Assembly: GCF_030253575.1 (NCBI RefSeq)
Contig: NC_080569.1
Coordinates: forward strand, 8,313,501 to 8,377,500
Length of the DNA: 64,000 nt
Source: Rhododendron vialii
Lineage: Eukaryota > Streptophyta > Magnoliopsida > Ericales > Ericaceae
Reading direction: 5' to 3'
Made by a program: the position numbers and the translations under genes. This document shows positions 14,756-25,092 of this stretch, piece by piece; the stretch's first letter is position 1; each line of letters begins with the position of its first letter. Below the pieces are notes generated by a model. The model saw nothing but the letters and a program-made list of their open reading frames with translations, made no database searches and was not told the DNA's origin.

Positions 14756-15357
14756 ATGTAAACTGGGTGTGGTTATAGAATTATATCAAACGATGTTTCT
14801 GGTGTGTCCTTCATTCATACACAGATTCAGGCATTAGTTGGAATGGAAGGGTATCCAATCGATTGACGTAGTTGCCTTTTCTGTTATTTTCTTTTTCTTG
14901 TTTCGGTTTTCTTGCTGGACCTTCTGTTGACGCTATCTCAATTAACGCTTTACAGGTTAACCAAGATTTTCCGAAATGCTGTGCCTCATGCGCATTACCC
15001 TTGCCATTGCCTTAAGGGTGCTTTGAGCCTATTGGCGCATGTAAGCGTTGATAAGCCATTTTGGCCATGTTCTCCTGAAAATGCCCCTCTTCCTCTTGTC
15101 TTGTCTGTAGTGATTTGTCCTTGGTAGAGGGTTGAGGGTTAATTGAGTAATTTTGTCGTATTCCCGGATTACCATTTTGACCTTATTGGACTCTTCATGT
15201 TTTCCGTTTGTGTGCCTTATGAATGTGTGCGAGTTTTGTCCGAATGTGTAGGTGCTTTTTAGGTAGAACGCAATTAATAGGAAGGATTCAAAATCAAATC
15301 CTTATCATAATCAAAATCACAATCACAATCAAGTCATTCGAAAATCAATTAAACAGG
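14756..15357. other. Intergenic, no gene seen
   Basis: The frame at 14912-15127 gives a peptide without recognisable domains, and no splice partners were found. Around 15303-15335 there is a short run of AATCAAAATCACAATCACAATC-like repeats, limited to a few units. I see no functional feature. Confidence 0.5.
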
Positions 15358-15405
15358 TGAGAACCCAATCGTGTAGTGTGAACACAATTAATTCCGATCA
15401 CATGC

Positions 15406-15443
<38 letters not shown>

Positions 15444-15531
15444 AAGGAAAGTATCAAAATCAAATCTTTATTAGAATCTGAATTTTGTCAGGCATTTTAA
15501 TTGTGTTCATACTACACAAATGTATTCTCAA
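15358..15531. mobile_element. Candidate MITE carrying a GA microsatellite
   Basis: Left arm (about 15358-15392) and right arm (about 15498-15531) are inverted copies sharing GTGTAGTRTGAACACAATTA with outer TGAGAA ends. Between them lies a 33-bp GA repeat (15407-15439) flanked by copies of CAAAATCAAATC-like sequence. No convincing target duplication was seen. Confidence 0.6.
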
Positions 15532-15639
15532 TGAGCGCGACGTGCTTGCATGTCGCACCTTTATCTAGTCTAGCTAAACATGCCTTGGCTAATTTTATCA
15601 AGTGTCTAGTTGCAAGAACATCTCAGACTTTTTGTGATA

Positions 15640-15890
15640 GCCTTGATGGGGACGCGGGGGCTCTGCTGCCCACCATGGGCAGCAGCCCCTACCCACACTC
15701 ACACACGGCACCGTTTTATCAAAGGGAAAAAAACAACTCTTCCGCTTGCAATTCTATGGAGCAAAAACGTGATTATGAGAGCCTTAAAGTTAAAATTTAA
15801 TTATGTCTCTTTAGAATAATATGATCAGAATAATAAGATCTTCACGTCAATTCAAACGGATTGAAAATTGGAGACGGAGCGGTTAATAGC
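15640..15890. mobile_element. Fragment related to the 8681-9663 foldback family
   Basis: Segment 15780-15885 resembles the interior of the foldback element (AAAATTTAATTATG, then ATTCAAACGGATTGAAA). Just upstream, 15663-15685 forms a short perfect hairpin with a 10-bp stem CTGCTGCCCA and a 3-nt loop. This is probably a truncated, diverged copy. The frames here are not supported as genes. Confidence 0.4.
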
Positions 15891-16560
15891 ACACTGCACC
15901 TAGTATGCCTTGTCCTAGGCTTTAGTCTACTTTCAGCTGGTTTTTCTTTTATTAAAAGGTAAAACTCTTTATTATGATTTGCGATTTATCTTCCTTCTCT
16001 TAAAAATACCAGTATCTATTTCTGTCGCATAAATAGCACGCGGTAGTAGATGAGATCAACTGACAAAGAATCAACATTAAATCAAACTCCAAGAAGCAAC
16101 AATTCAGAATCTGAATCCGTCTCGTCTCGTCTTGTATGAAAAATCATGGAAGACAATCAAGTCCGCTTCCAAGCCAGTCGACATTGGAAGCAGGAAAGAG
16201 TCACTCTCCGGGGAAGATGACATCGAATAAAGGATCTTTCAAGAGGGCACTATATATTGAATAAGATGAACGGCATCTGGAGATTATGGGAAAGCAGAAG
16301 GCACCTTTCCCTTGTTGGTTTTGCCTTCCAAATTCCTTTCAAAGGGGTATTATGATTTTATGGCCTACTACGGATCCTAACCAATTAAGAATCCTCAGCC
16401 TGCCTAGTCAAAGTACCCAATTTGTACCATAAATTCCATAGGCACAAAATCCAGGTAAACTAGGAAACTAAAGTAAATGCAGAATCAACCAAAGTCGGTA
16501 TGGTTAAGATTCATTCACATTTTCCACATTCTTTTGTTTTGATTTTGGCCAATCTCTCCT
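15891..16560. other. PAR1 upstream region, no gene seen
   Basis: Intergenic sequence upstream of the PAR1 gene. I find no recognisable coding sequence or repeat family; upstream regulatory DNA for PAR1 presumably lies here. Confidence 0.4.
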
Positions 16561-16561
16561 C

Positions 16562-16568
16562 TATATAA
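16562..16568 (+). promoter_or_regulatory. PAR1 TATA box
   Basis: TATATAA lies 61 bp upstream of the PAR1 start codon within CTCTATATAAACACC, the typical plant TATA context. The spacing implies a leader of about 30 bases. Confidence 0.65.
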
Positions 16569-16628
16569 ACACCACCTTCTATACACATAATGTGCCATAC
16601 CCATAACACCAAATTCTTCCCCCAGAAA

Positions 16629-17950
16629 ATGGCAATGATCCTTTTCCTTGTTTTCTCTCTTTTCTTGCAAGGAGCTCTTGGTAACCCACAACCCCTATAT
16701 ATCCTACTACTTTTTCCTCCAAATTAATGTGACTAGTTCTTTTTTTGACCATTATAAGTCGAGATGCAGGCCGGAAACTGACCTAGGTGGTCGGTCGGTG
16801 TTGCTTGGTTCGTCTGTGAAACCCACAACAGCGATGACCAGATAAAGCTAACACATTAGTCTGTTTCGCCTACATCTCGGCTTGACTAGAGATTCTTTCT
16901 TTCTTGTTTTTTTGAAACTTTAAACTTGGTGGTATTTTCTGTGTAGGTGAAATTATATGCGAGGAGTTGTCGGTTGGAATGTGCTCCTTCTCAGTCGCGT
17001 CTTCCGGGAAGCGATGTGTGTTGGAAACTACAGCCTCGAGTGAAGGAAATGGGGCCTTCCAGTGCAAGACGTCCGAGGTGGTGGCGATGACCATGCGTGA
17101 ATGGATTGAGAGCGATGCGTGCATTGGTGCATGTGGCGTTGATAGATACTCCATCGGTATCTCATCCGATTCCCTCCTCGAGCCCCAATTCACTGCTAAT
17201 CTCTGCTCACCGGCTTGTTTCCATAATTGCCCCAACATCGTTAATCTATACTACAATGTCGCCTTGGGAGAAGGTGATGCTTTTCTCTTCGACTCGTAAT
17301 ACCATCCATGCTCGGTATATGTGTGTATAGGATTTAGCATTGGAAACGACTCGATTTGTAGAGTTAATTCTGCATGCAAAATTGGTCACTTTGGTGAATT
17401 TTTAGTGAGTGTCGCATGGCAAAAACTTCTCCCCTCCATCGCTGATTTATTAGTCCTTCGCATTTTAAGATATCGCAAAACGTAAATGTTTTTTGAAAAG
17501 TCAAAGGCAGGAACTGAATGGCAACGTGGGGAATAAATGCTTTTCAATTTGAATCAGAGAGTATTAACCGAAAGTCTCCTTTAAAAGTTGAAATCCCGAA
17601 AAAGGACTAATGGGATAAGAGATACTTCATTGCAGGGGCCAACTAACGTTCGGCCCCAAAAAACCACATATCCATCCTTTTTCATTCTCTCTTATGGAAG
17701 AAATTCCCCAACCTATAGAACCAATTGTCTCCTAGGCAAAGTGAGAAAGGTATCTTACGTCGTGTTTTGTTCACCGTGTGCAGGGGTATTTTTGCCCGAG
17801 TTGTGCGAGGCTAAGCAGACCAATCGACGGCAGTCAATGAGTCAAATCCTAAGTTCTGGCGCAGCAGCAGCAGCTTCTGATTCAGTCTATGCTCTAGCTT
17901 ATGCTCCTGATGCTGCCAATGCTCCAGCTTATGCTCCTGTTGCTGCCTAA
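16629..17950 (+). CDS. PAR1: PAR1 family secreted cysteine-rich protein (three exons)
   Basis: Member of the plant PAR1 (photoassimilate-responsive) family, first described as sugar-induced in tobacco; its molecular function is unknown. Exons are 16629-16680, 16947-17273 and 17784-17950 (52, 327 and 167 nt), giving 181 residues. Exon 1 encodes a hydrophobic signal peptide (MAMILFLVFSLFLQGALG), so the product is probably secreted. Exon 2 has the family core: EIICEELSVGMCSFSVASSG, GKRCVLE, then CGVDR, SLLEPQFTANLCSPAC and NCPNIVNLYYN, with many Cys probably forming disulfides. Exon 3 starts VFLPELCEAK and ends in an Ala/Pro/Tyr-rich tail. A similar Ala/Pro/Ser-rich frame continues for 24 codons after the TAA, so the tail may once have been longer. 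Family membership is clear; whether it is regulated by sugar here is unknown. Confidence 0.93.
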
Positions 17951-18737
17951 CCTGAAGATGCTGCTGGTCCTGCCTCTAGTGAAATCACCCGATTCGTTAC
18001 TTCTTCTCCTGCTTCTATCAGATAAATTGTCATAGTATCACTTGGGCTCATCTATCATACGGTCACATATATACCGGGAATTTTCGTATGAAAATCAGGA
18101 TAGTACGATCATTGTATGAGAATTACAGTGCCCTTTACTCATATGGTTGAAAGAAGATTATATTCTGTTACTAGATGAGATAATTGCATCCCTAGCTACC
18201 ACTTTTGTTGGTAGTCAAAATGACTATTTGATGTATGACAGAATTGGAATAGGTCTAATTATGATCAGACACAAGAAAAATGACTGTTTTTGGGGCTGTG
18301 ATTAGTAGGCGTGAACAGTAAAAGAGAAGAAGAAGAAGGGTTTAAAGAAGATAGATCTAGGAGCGCCTCATACCTAGGTTACCAAAGGCAGCCTCTTTAG
18401 CATCACACCAAAACCAAATTGTCATTCATTCAATCATAATTCAAGCTCTTGAGATTACATCTCTTATATTGACTCCATATTCCATAACACTTGTGAATGC
18501 AAATAACTACTTCTACTCCCAATAGATTCGGGTAGAATGAATGTGTAAATGCAAATAACTAATCCTATTCCTTAGATGGATGGATATGATGAATGTATTA
18601 CATAATGGTTGAATGCATTAAATATGTGGTCAAACTTCCCTAAGTAGGCCCCACATCATCCAACATATGCCAAATTAAGGCCGGAGCATTAGAACCATCC
18701 AATCCACGCCTTTTATAGAATTTTATTGGGTGTTGCC
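17951..18737. other. PAR1 3' region and spacer, no gene seen
   Basis: Downstream of PAR1. The stretch 18420-18640 has two rough copies of a segment with AATGCAAATAACTA (about 18497 and 18549), a small local duplication. No coding sequence is recognised. Confidence 0.4.
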
Positions 18738-19165
18738 ATAGTTGTCAAAAATCGTACGATTCACGATTCTCGCAAAAACGATATGAATCTATAGGTGAAT
18801 CAAGGTTTATATAGAATCGATGGTGAATTGTACAATTCACAATTCAATTCGTGATTTGATTGACGATTTATGAAATTTTTTATTCCCATGCAAAATTTGT
18901 TAGTATTGGTATTTATTTTAAATTCTTGTATCTTTTGAATTATAGACTGGAACAAAGCTCATAGCCTCGAATGAAAACTTTACTAGAGATTTAACCTTAT
19001 ATTTTCATTTTACGATGTATCTTTAATATGTAGGTACATAGATACATTTTTCAATGTATTTTTTAAATTTAGTCTGAATCATTACAATTCACAATTCGAT
19101 TCGATTCCCAATTCAGAAAAAGGTCAATCCGATTCTCGATTCGATTAACGATTTGACAACCTTTG
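18738..19165. mobile_element. hAT-like MITE
   Basis: Ends ATAGTTGTCAAAAATCG and the complement of CAAAGGTTGTCAAATCG are inverted and are followed inward by many GATTCACGATTC-type repeats in opposite orientations. The flanking 8-mers GTGTTGCC (18730-18737) and GTGCTGCC (19166-19173) differ at one base and fit an 8-bp hAT duplication. It lies about 330 bp beyond the RPAC2 stop codon. Confidence 0.75.
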
Positions 19166-19492
19166 GTGCTGCCATTTTCCATCACTATTTGCAAATTCCA
19201 GTTACGTATCAAAATGAATATAACTTCTATGCAAACATTACTGTCACAAAAACAAGCAATATTCACCTGTCAAGGGACATAACCAAGAACGATAACACTT
19301 TCAGCCCCATGTCCGGATCTAACCACCAGACTGAACGAATCAAAATTATATGCAGAATTCTTACAGAGCGACGGCTCATCAGTATTTTATCGAAAGATTC
19401 CAGAGAGACAACTTCACTACCATAGTTTATCTTAGAGACTGGCAAACTGAGATCTTGAAACGAAACATGTGAAAGTCAGATGACACAGCTCT

Positions 19493-22433
19493 TTAATCTT
19501 TAATACTCATTGTTTCCAGGTCTTGCATGGTTTTATGATCTTTTGCCCCTTCAAGTTCTTGGGTCTTTTTAAAATCAGCAACAACCTGGTCAAAGGTGCT
19601 CCTAACATGCTGGCACATGAGCATCAGATCCTGGCATGCATCTTTGAATACCTCGCTTGCTGGATCACCTGCAAAGTTTCGGCTGTTAAAAAATTTTGCG
19701 AAGTGGAATAGTTGGGAATTGTGATAAAGAGTAAGACAAATTCATGAAATTTCAAGGGCGTTAAGATATAAACCATTTATGACTTGTCACTTGTCTCAAG
19801 AGAGAGCACTTAGCTTCTAAAATAACGCATCGAACAGGTCTGCATGTGGACTCAATGAAGTAACTATTTTCCCTAGTGTCAAATTGGCCAGAAGAACAAA
19901 AACATTCTATTGCATGATGATATACTACGCTTCTGCTTAGCAATGTAATTTGGGGTATTCAATCAATTAAGGGCAGAGCTAAAAAATCGTAGTATCTTAC
20001 TTCATGCTACTGGAGCTCTCTAATCATTGTTGAAAGGAAAGAAGGAAAAAAAAGAAAGAAGGTGTATCAAACAACAAAAATGGCCTAACAATCAAACACA
20101 CAATTTTCAAAATCCAAAATCCAACACTTCTATATCTTTTCTGATGGAAAACTGAATTTGAATGAAGATACATAAATAGATCAAATTTTTGCTGATTTCT
20201 AGCTATAGAGAAGTTTGAGATCGAATTAGAGGAATCAAAGGGAGAAATGTAATTCTATGTACTGGTACCCTTGTATGTTGCTAGAGAAAAAAGAAAAGCT
20301 TTACCAGTTGTCTGGACTCTTATATTTACTCGAGCATCTGCAGGATGAGGGATGCTGTACCCGCAGACTGTTACTCTTGGACTGCAACATACCATTACGT
20401 GAGCTCAGTAATTGTTGGACAGGCACTTATAAACCCAACTAAACACCAAAATCAAACACAAATCCCCTTTGCAATTTGGATACAGATGCCAATGCAGGAA
20501 TAAGAACAAGAAACTAAAAAGAAATTCGCTGCAGACTAAAAAAATTAACTCATCAGTATGATAGAAAGGCTTTCAACCGATCATATATATTAAACTAGGA
20601 ACAAGACTTTTCTCCAGCTTGGTCTACACTCTTTCATAGTTTACGAATTCCAACTCATAAAGGTTACTAACTTCCATAGTTCCACTAAGGTTCTTATCCT
20701 CCAAAAAATAGCACTCTCTAAACTCAACTTTAATCATCCGATGAATTAAATTTTCGACTACCATAACTTTTATGCAATAGAAAAGAAATTATGCAAAATC
20801 ACGTTGCCATTACATCAACTTTCACATGTCAAACCGTGTGCACAGAGCAAGAGCAGAACGGGGGAGCTGGCAAATATAGAAGCTCCCAAGGTTGGGAGCG
20901 TGAAAAGAACGTGCACATACATCACAAAACTAATGTAGCATAGAATATACACTTTAAAGGCACAATCCTTTTAGGGAGAAAATGAGTCAAGTCCACCACA
21001 AGTATAAGAAATGGGCTAGTGTTGCAATATGTGCTTTTCTTTTCAATATATCATGACTTGAGCTTGATATATAAGTTCATCAAGGACCAATTAATAAAGC
21101 CAAGTGATAAATCCGTATTTTTGTCTACAAGGATCGTACTATAGCTCCCATCTTTGTGAGGAGCCTGCTCCCAACTCAGTGGGAGATTGCTCCCGTCAAG
21201 CTCCTTAGTTGGGAGTGCAAGAGCGCGCTCCTAAGGCGGGAGTGGCACGGGCTTGAACTCTAGTCCCGGTGGAAAGATAGTTTCCCATGGATCAAATAAT
21301 CACTTGTTAGTTTCTTTTGCAATTATTTCTTCTCTTCCAGTTTTTCTTGTAAATTACGTTTAGCGGCTTATTTCAAGGGCACAACTATGACCAATTGCAC
21401 ACGACCATGCAAACTTCATAAGAGAATACTTGCTTGAAATTCAGCTAGTATTGCCTTGGCAGAAATTTTTACAGCTAGAAGACAGAAATTTTTTCTTTGC
21501 AGGATCTTATGGAGCTTCAGCAAAAAAAAAAAACCAAAACAAAAAAACCCACAAAAAAGTGACAATGTTTCTTTACAAATCCTATTAAGACATTGTAGAC
21601 ACAAATATATTTAGGAGCCACATCAGAATTAGTTCACCATTCATAAAAAAGATGAAAAGAATTGAGCCTCAAACGCATATGTTATGACAAGTTGTCCAAA
21701 GAATAAAGATCATATATAGACTATGGCTGCAGCGATTCCGATGACCTTACCCCGGATCACTATCTTCGCTGACAGCTAATGACCAACCATCCTAGCTAAC
21801 CAAGGGAATATGACTCCTACTCTCTCTCACCCTTCTCCTTCTATTTCACAATGAAAGCAGGCTCCCATTCCTGAACGGTCTGGGCTACCAAACTAGGACA
21901 AGACGTAGAGGAGAATGGGAAATAGCAGTCGCGTCAATGGTAGCCGGGGTAGTGAGTGTCGTCGGCCGGTGGATAAGTTTTATAAACCTCTCACCTTCCG
22001 CCCCCCAAGGGTTGTAATGAGAGCAAGAGTTAAGGATCTTTTGTGCTCCTTGTTTGGCCAGCCCTCACAATTAGTTGGTTGCTGTTACTGGTTCAAATGG
22101 TTCTAACAATTCAGCTTTCTTATTTTCCCATAAAATAAAGAGCAGAATATGGTGGCTTAAATGTTTCAAAATCAATACGAACCCAAGCAAATCACAAAAG
22201 TCACAGTCATGATCAAGTGTCGAGTCTGTCGACATTTCCAGAGCGCAATAGGGCTAGAGATACTGGAAACAACAGAAATTTCTTACAACAGAACATAATT
22301 AAGATACTTAAAAAAAGATTTAAAGAGCATACTCTTGGTTCAGAGCGAATCTGAGGGAATTCGCGAGTGTATGCTCCTCATCGGCCAATGAGAATGTCGA
22401 TGCCGTCTGGTCCTGGAATGACCCGTGTTCCAT
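19493..22433 (-). CDS. RPAC2: DNA-directed RNA polymerases I and III subunit RPAC2 (AC19)
   Basis: Small Rpb11-like assembly subunit shared by nuclear RNA polymerases I and III; it pairs with AC40 as the counterpart of the bacterial alpha dimer. Coding exons on the minus strand are 22433-22333, 20381-20305 and 19668-19493 (101, 77 and 176 nt), joining to 117 residues. The protein starts MEHGSFQDQTASTFSLADEE, continues HTLANSLRFALNQ, crosses to DPRVTVCGYSIPHPADARVN, then RVQTTGDPASEVFKDACQDL and CQHVRSTFDQVVADFKK, all close to plant RPAC2. All introns are GT-AG; the first coding intron is 1.95 kb. A 5' leader exon near 22757-22850 is likely, because the ATG exon begins after an acceptor and GACAG|GTTAAA is a fitting donor. 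The gene is divergent from TIM10. Confidence 0.93.
20382..22332. other. RPAC2 intron, with GGGAGC-rich segment
   Basis: This intron includes 20860-21250, where GGGAGC and GCTCCC motifs recur in both orientations and could form several small hairpins. It also has a GC-richer piece at 21730-22080 (for example GTCGTCGGCCGGTGG) that stands out from the AT-rich surroundings. Neither has a recognised coding function; old repeat insertions are likely. Confidence 0.4.
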
Positions 22434-22756
22434 CAGTACAGGAAATAATGCTGGAGAAAAAACAATATCACCAAGTTAATCACAAAATCTAGACTCCGAA
22501 TTAGCACCACAGCTCCGCTTTAACCCTTAATTAAAATACTTGCTACGTCTACGGTATTCGGGTAGCTATTTCTATCGAAGTACTGACAAGCACGATTTTA
22601 AGAACGTCGAAATCAAACCACCAAAGAACACGAATTCAAATGCTTCAAGAAGCCAAAGAATGAGTATCAGGTATGAATACGTAATACCACAAAATAGAAC
22701 AGCAACCGCACATAGATGAGAGAGAGAACAGAGAAGAGAGAGAGAGAAATTTAACC

Positions 22757-22850
22757 TGTCTGCCAGTCGGCGGGGAGTCGGTTTACCGTTTAGCTATACC
22801 GGAGAGACAGCGGTTTATGGTTTCGTAGCAAAACCAAAACCCTGGTACAC
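22757..22850 (-). promoter_or_regulatory. Likely RPAC2 5' leader exon and start region
   Basis: Minus-strand sequence ending GACAG|GTTAAATTTC resembles an exon followed by a donor, and the coding exon at 22433 is preceded by an acceptor (CTCCAG). The interval contains CCAGGGTTTTGG-type sequence common at plant transcription starts. The exact 5' end is not determinable from sequence. Confidence 0.5.
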
Positions 22851-22852
22851 TC

Positions 22853-24835
22853 TTTTATTTTTGGACTAGTTACAACTCGCCCCCCAAACTATCATACTTC
22901 TATCAAATACCTCCTTAACTACAAAGTCCTAGACTCGACTAGCTCTAACTATTTAACCCTTCAACTTGACCTATTGTTAGTCTTTGATTGCATAACTAGA
23001 GACCGTGGCGCGTGTAAGTCAAATTTTACGTATTTAGCAAGTCGTATTATGTACAATAGCTTTCCCGCTATTGTTCGATCCAATTTTGACAAAAAATTAA
23101 TTTGCACATGCATCGCGGAAATTTAATTGAATACATACTTCCATATACAATGCAGAAATTAGAACAAAAATGTCAATGGTAAAAGTAAAATACCATATCA
23201 GAATATGTAACCATAAACAACCCATTACTGTCGAGGAAAAATAAAAAACAAGCATCAGGTGAAGAAAGAAATGGACAAAAAGTGAAAGACCTCTTGAAGG
23301 AGTAGGTGGTTCTTCTGTTTTGTATATCACCTACGTACAGCCTAGGGCCGTAGGCCAATGAAAGTGATTGGTGGGTTGTACACACAAAATGAACTACTCC
23401 TAGCATTTTACCAAAAGTAAAAAGGAAGACGACAATATACTTGTGTGAAAGAGGAGATTTCGCAGGTTATTGGTTTGAAAGTGGCAGTTTTTTGTGTAAA
23501 GAAGAAACTTGTAGGGGACGCGGGGTTATGGCAATGGCAGTTGAGGTAATGGAGTATGACATTCCCACTTATGATAGTAAAAACTTTTTATGATAGGGAT
23601 AATTAAGGAAATCACTTTTGTGACAGTTTTAAAAAAGTGTTCATGCTAAAAGCTCATCTCCCTTTATATATTGGAAATAGATGACTGTTGAAGAGCCCTG
23701 AATAATGTGTAGTTTCTCTCATAATATGAAGAAAACATGGGAATGGCAACAGGGGCAGATTGGGACAGTTATTGGGATAACTCTACGAGATAGCAACAAT
23801 TTTTGATGTGCTCAAATCCATCTCCATAACCGCTAGGGATGGGACAACTTGTGCCATAATCGTATCCGACAGGATTTGGGTATTCCCCAAATCGACCGGA
23901 TAATTGTGGGTTTGCTTTTGCTGAATTGAACCCACCACCGACTCAAAACACTATTTTTATAGCACATTTATAACAGAAACTATAAAATTCACTCGAGGGT
24001 GTTTACTCTGTATCTCTTCCAAAAACCTTGGAGCCGTAATTAAAGCAAAGGTGTCCAGTACTATGCCTAAATTGCTTGAAATTTTTAACTTTCTTGCAGC
24101 TTAGCTTTCAAAAGATACTCTATGAGCAAGTATCTCGGTTAGCAAAAGAATACGATCCAATAAAAAATCCAAGTATTACGGCAATTATTTATTTATTTAT
24201 TTTTGAAAAATGAAGCCTTAATTTAAATATCTAGAAATGCAAATATAAATAGATACACGAACTAGTAAATGATCAATATACTTCGGTCTATCAAATATTT
24301 CACTACTATAGACTTTAGTAAAAGATCAAATAAACTTATAAACTAGACACGAAATGATTCATTGCTGAAAATATAAGTAGATATATGTGTGAATACCCAC
24401 CAATGTCTATAGAATTGACGAGAAGGGAGAGAGGGATAATAAAAATGGATATTACGAACAGAGACCAACGGCTTGAAAAGAGTGAATGTTTTCATGGAGA
24501 ACCAGATCAGTCGATAAGAATCAGGATAGCGGCACGACACCAATAGTCATATAAATCTCTCCCTAGGTTAATGCAGTCCAAACAAAGCTTCTTCTTTTTT
24601 TAGAAAAAAAAAAAAAACCCTCAGGTATGGTCTTTAATTTTGCTTAAATGTGCATTATTGTGGGGATTCTCCTTGCATAAAAAACAACACTCAGGACTGA
24701 AGACTAAACCGGAGGGCCAAGTTGAAAGGTTTATATAGTTAAAGGTGGTCGACTGTAGGATCTTGTAAGTTAAGGAGGTAACTTGTTTAAGGATGATAGT
24801 TTGAGGGGCAAGTTGTAATCAATCTAAAACTAAAA
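22853..24835. mobile_element. Inverted-repeat-bounded insert of about 2 kb between RPAC2 and TIM10
   Basis: The left segment 22853-22975 and right segment 24715-24835 are inverted copies, sharing for example ACAACT(C/T)GCCCC, AACTATCAT, CCTCCTTAACT and TTCAACTTG. They bound about 1.74 kb of AT-rich sequence without recognisable protein. The layout looks like a non-autonomous TIR transposon. No clean target duplication was found, so the exact ends are uncertain. It fills nearly all the space between two divergent genes. Confidence 0.6.
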
Positions 24836-24849
24836 ATCTCTCCATAGAA

Positions 24850-25092
24850 GCCGCTTCCGCTTTCGTTCCCTAAAACCCTACATCACAGAGTGCGTCAGTC
24901 ATCGTAAGATCTAGGGTTTCGGAAATCGCCGGTGAATGCTAAATTTTTTACGTTCAAATACAATAGTTGTCATCCTCTTCTTCTCAACCCGCAGAGAGTA
25001 AGATTTCCGAAAGATTATTGCAAATTCTGTTTGGTATTTTCTTTTCCAAATTCAATGATTTCATTGCTATTTCAGGTACAATTGCTATAACT
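24850..25092 (+). promoter_or_regulatory. TIM10 promoter and leader region
   Basis: The segment from CGCTTTCGTTCCCTAAAACC through TCTAGGGTTTCGG resembles plant transcription-start and leader sequence. Between GCCG|GTGAATG (near 24930) and the pyrimidine-rich CTTCTTCTCAACCCGCAG (near 24993) there may be a short leader intron. Boundaries are inferred. Confidence 0.4.

Noticed and set aside
23097-23406. Minus-strand frames inside the RPAC2-TIM10 insert as a transposase remnant
   Set aside because: No transposase motif is recognisable in the translations.
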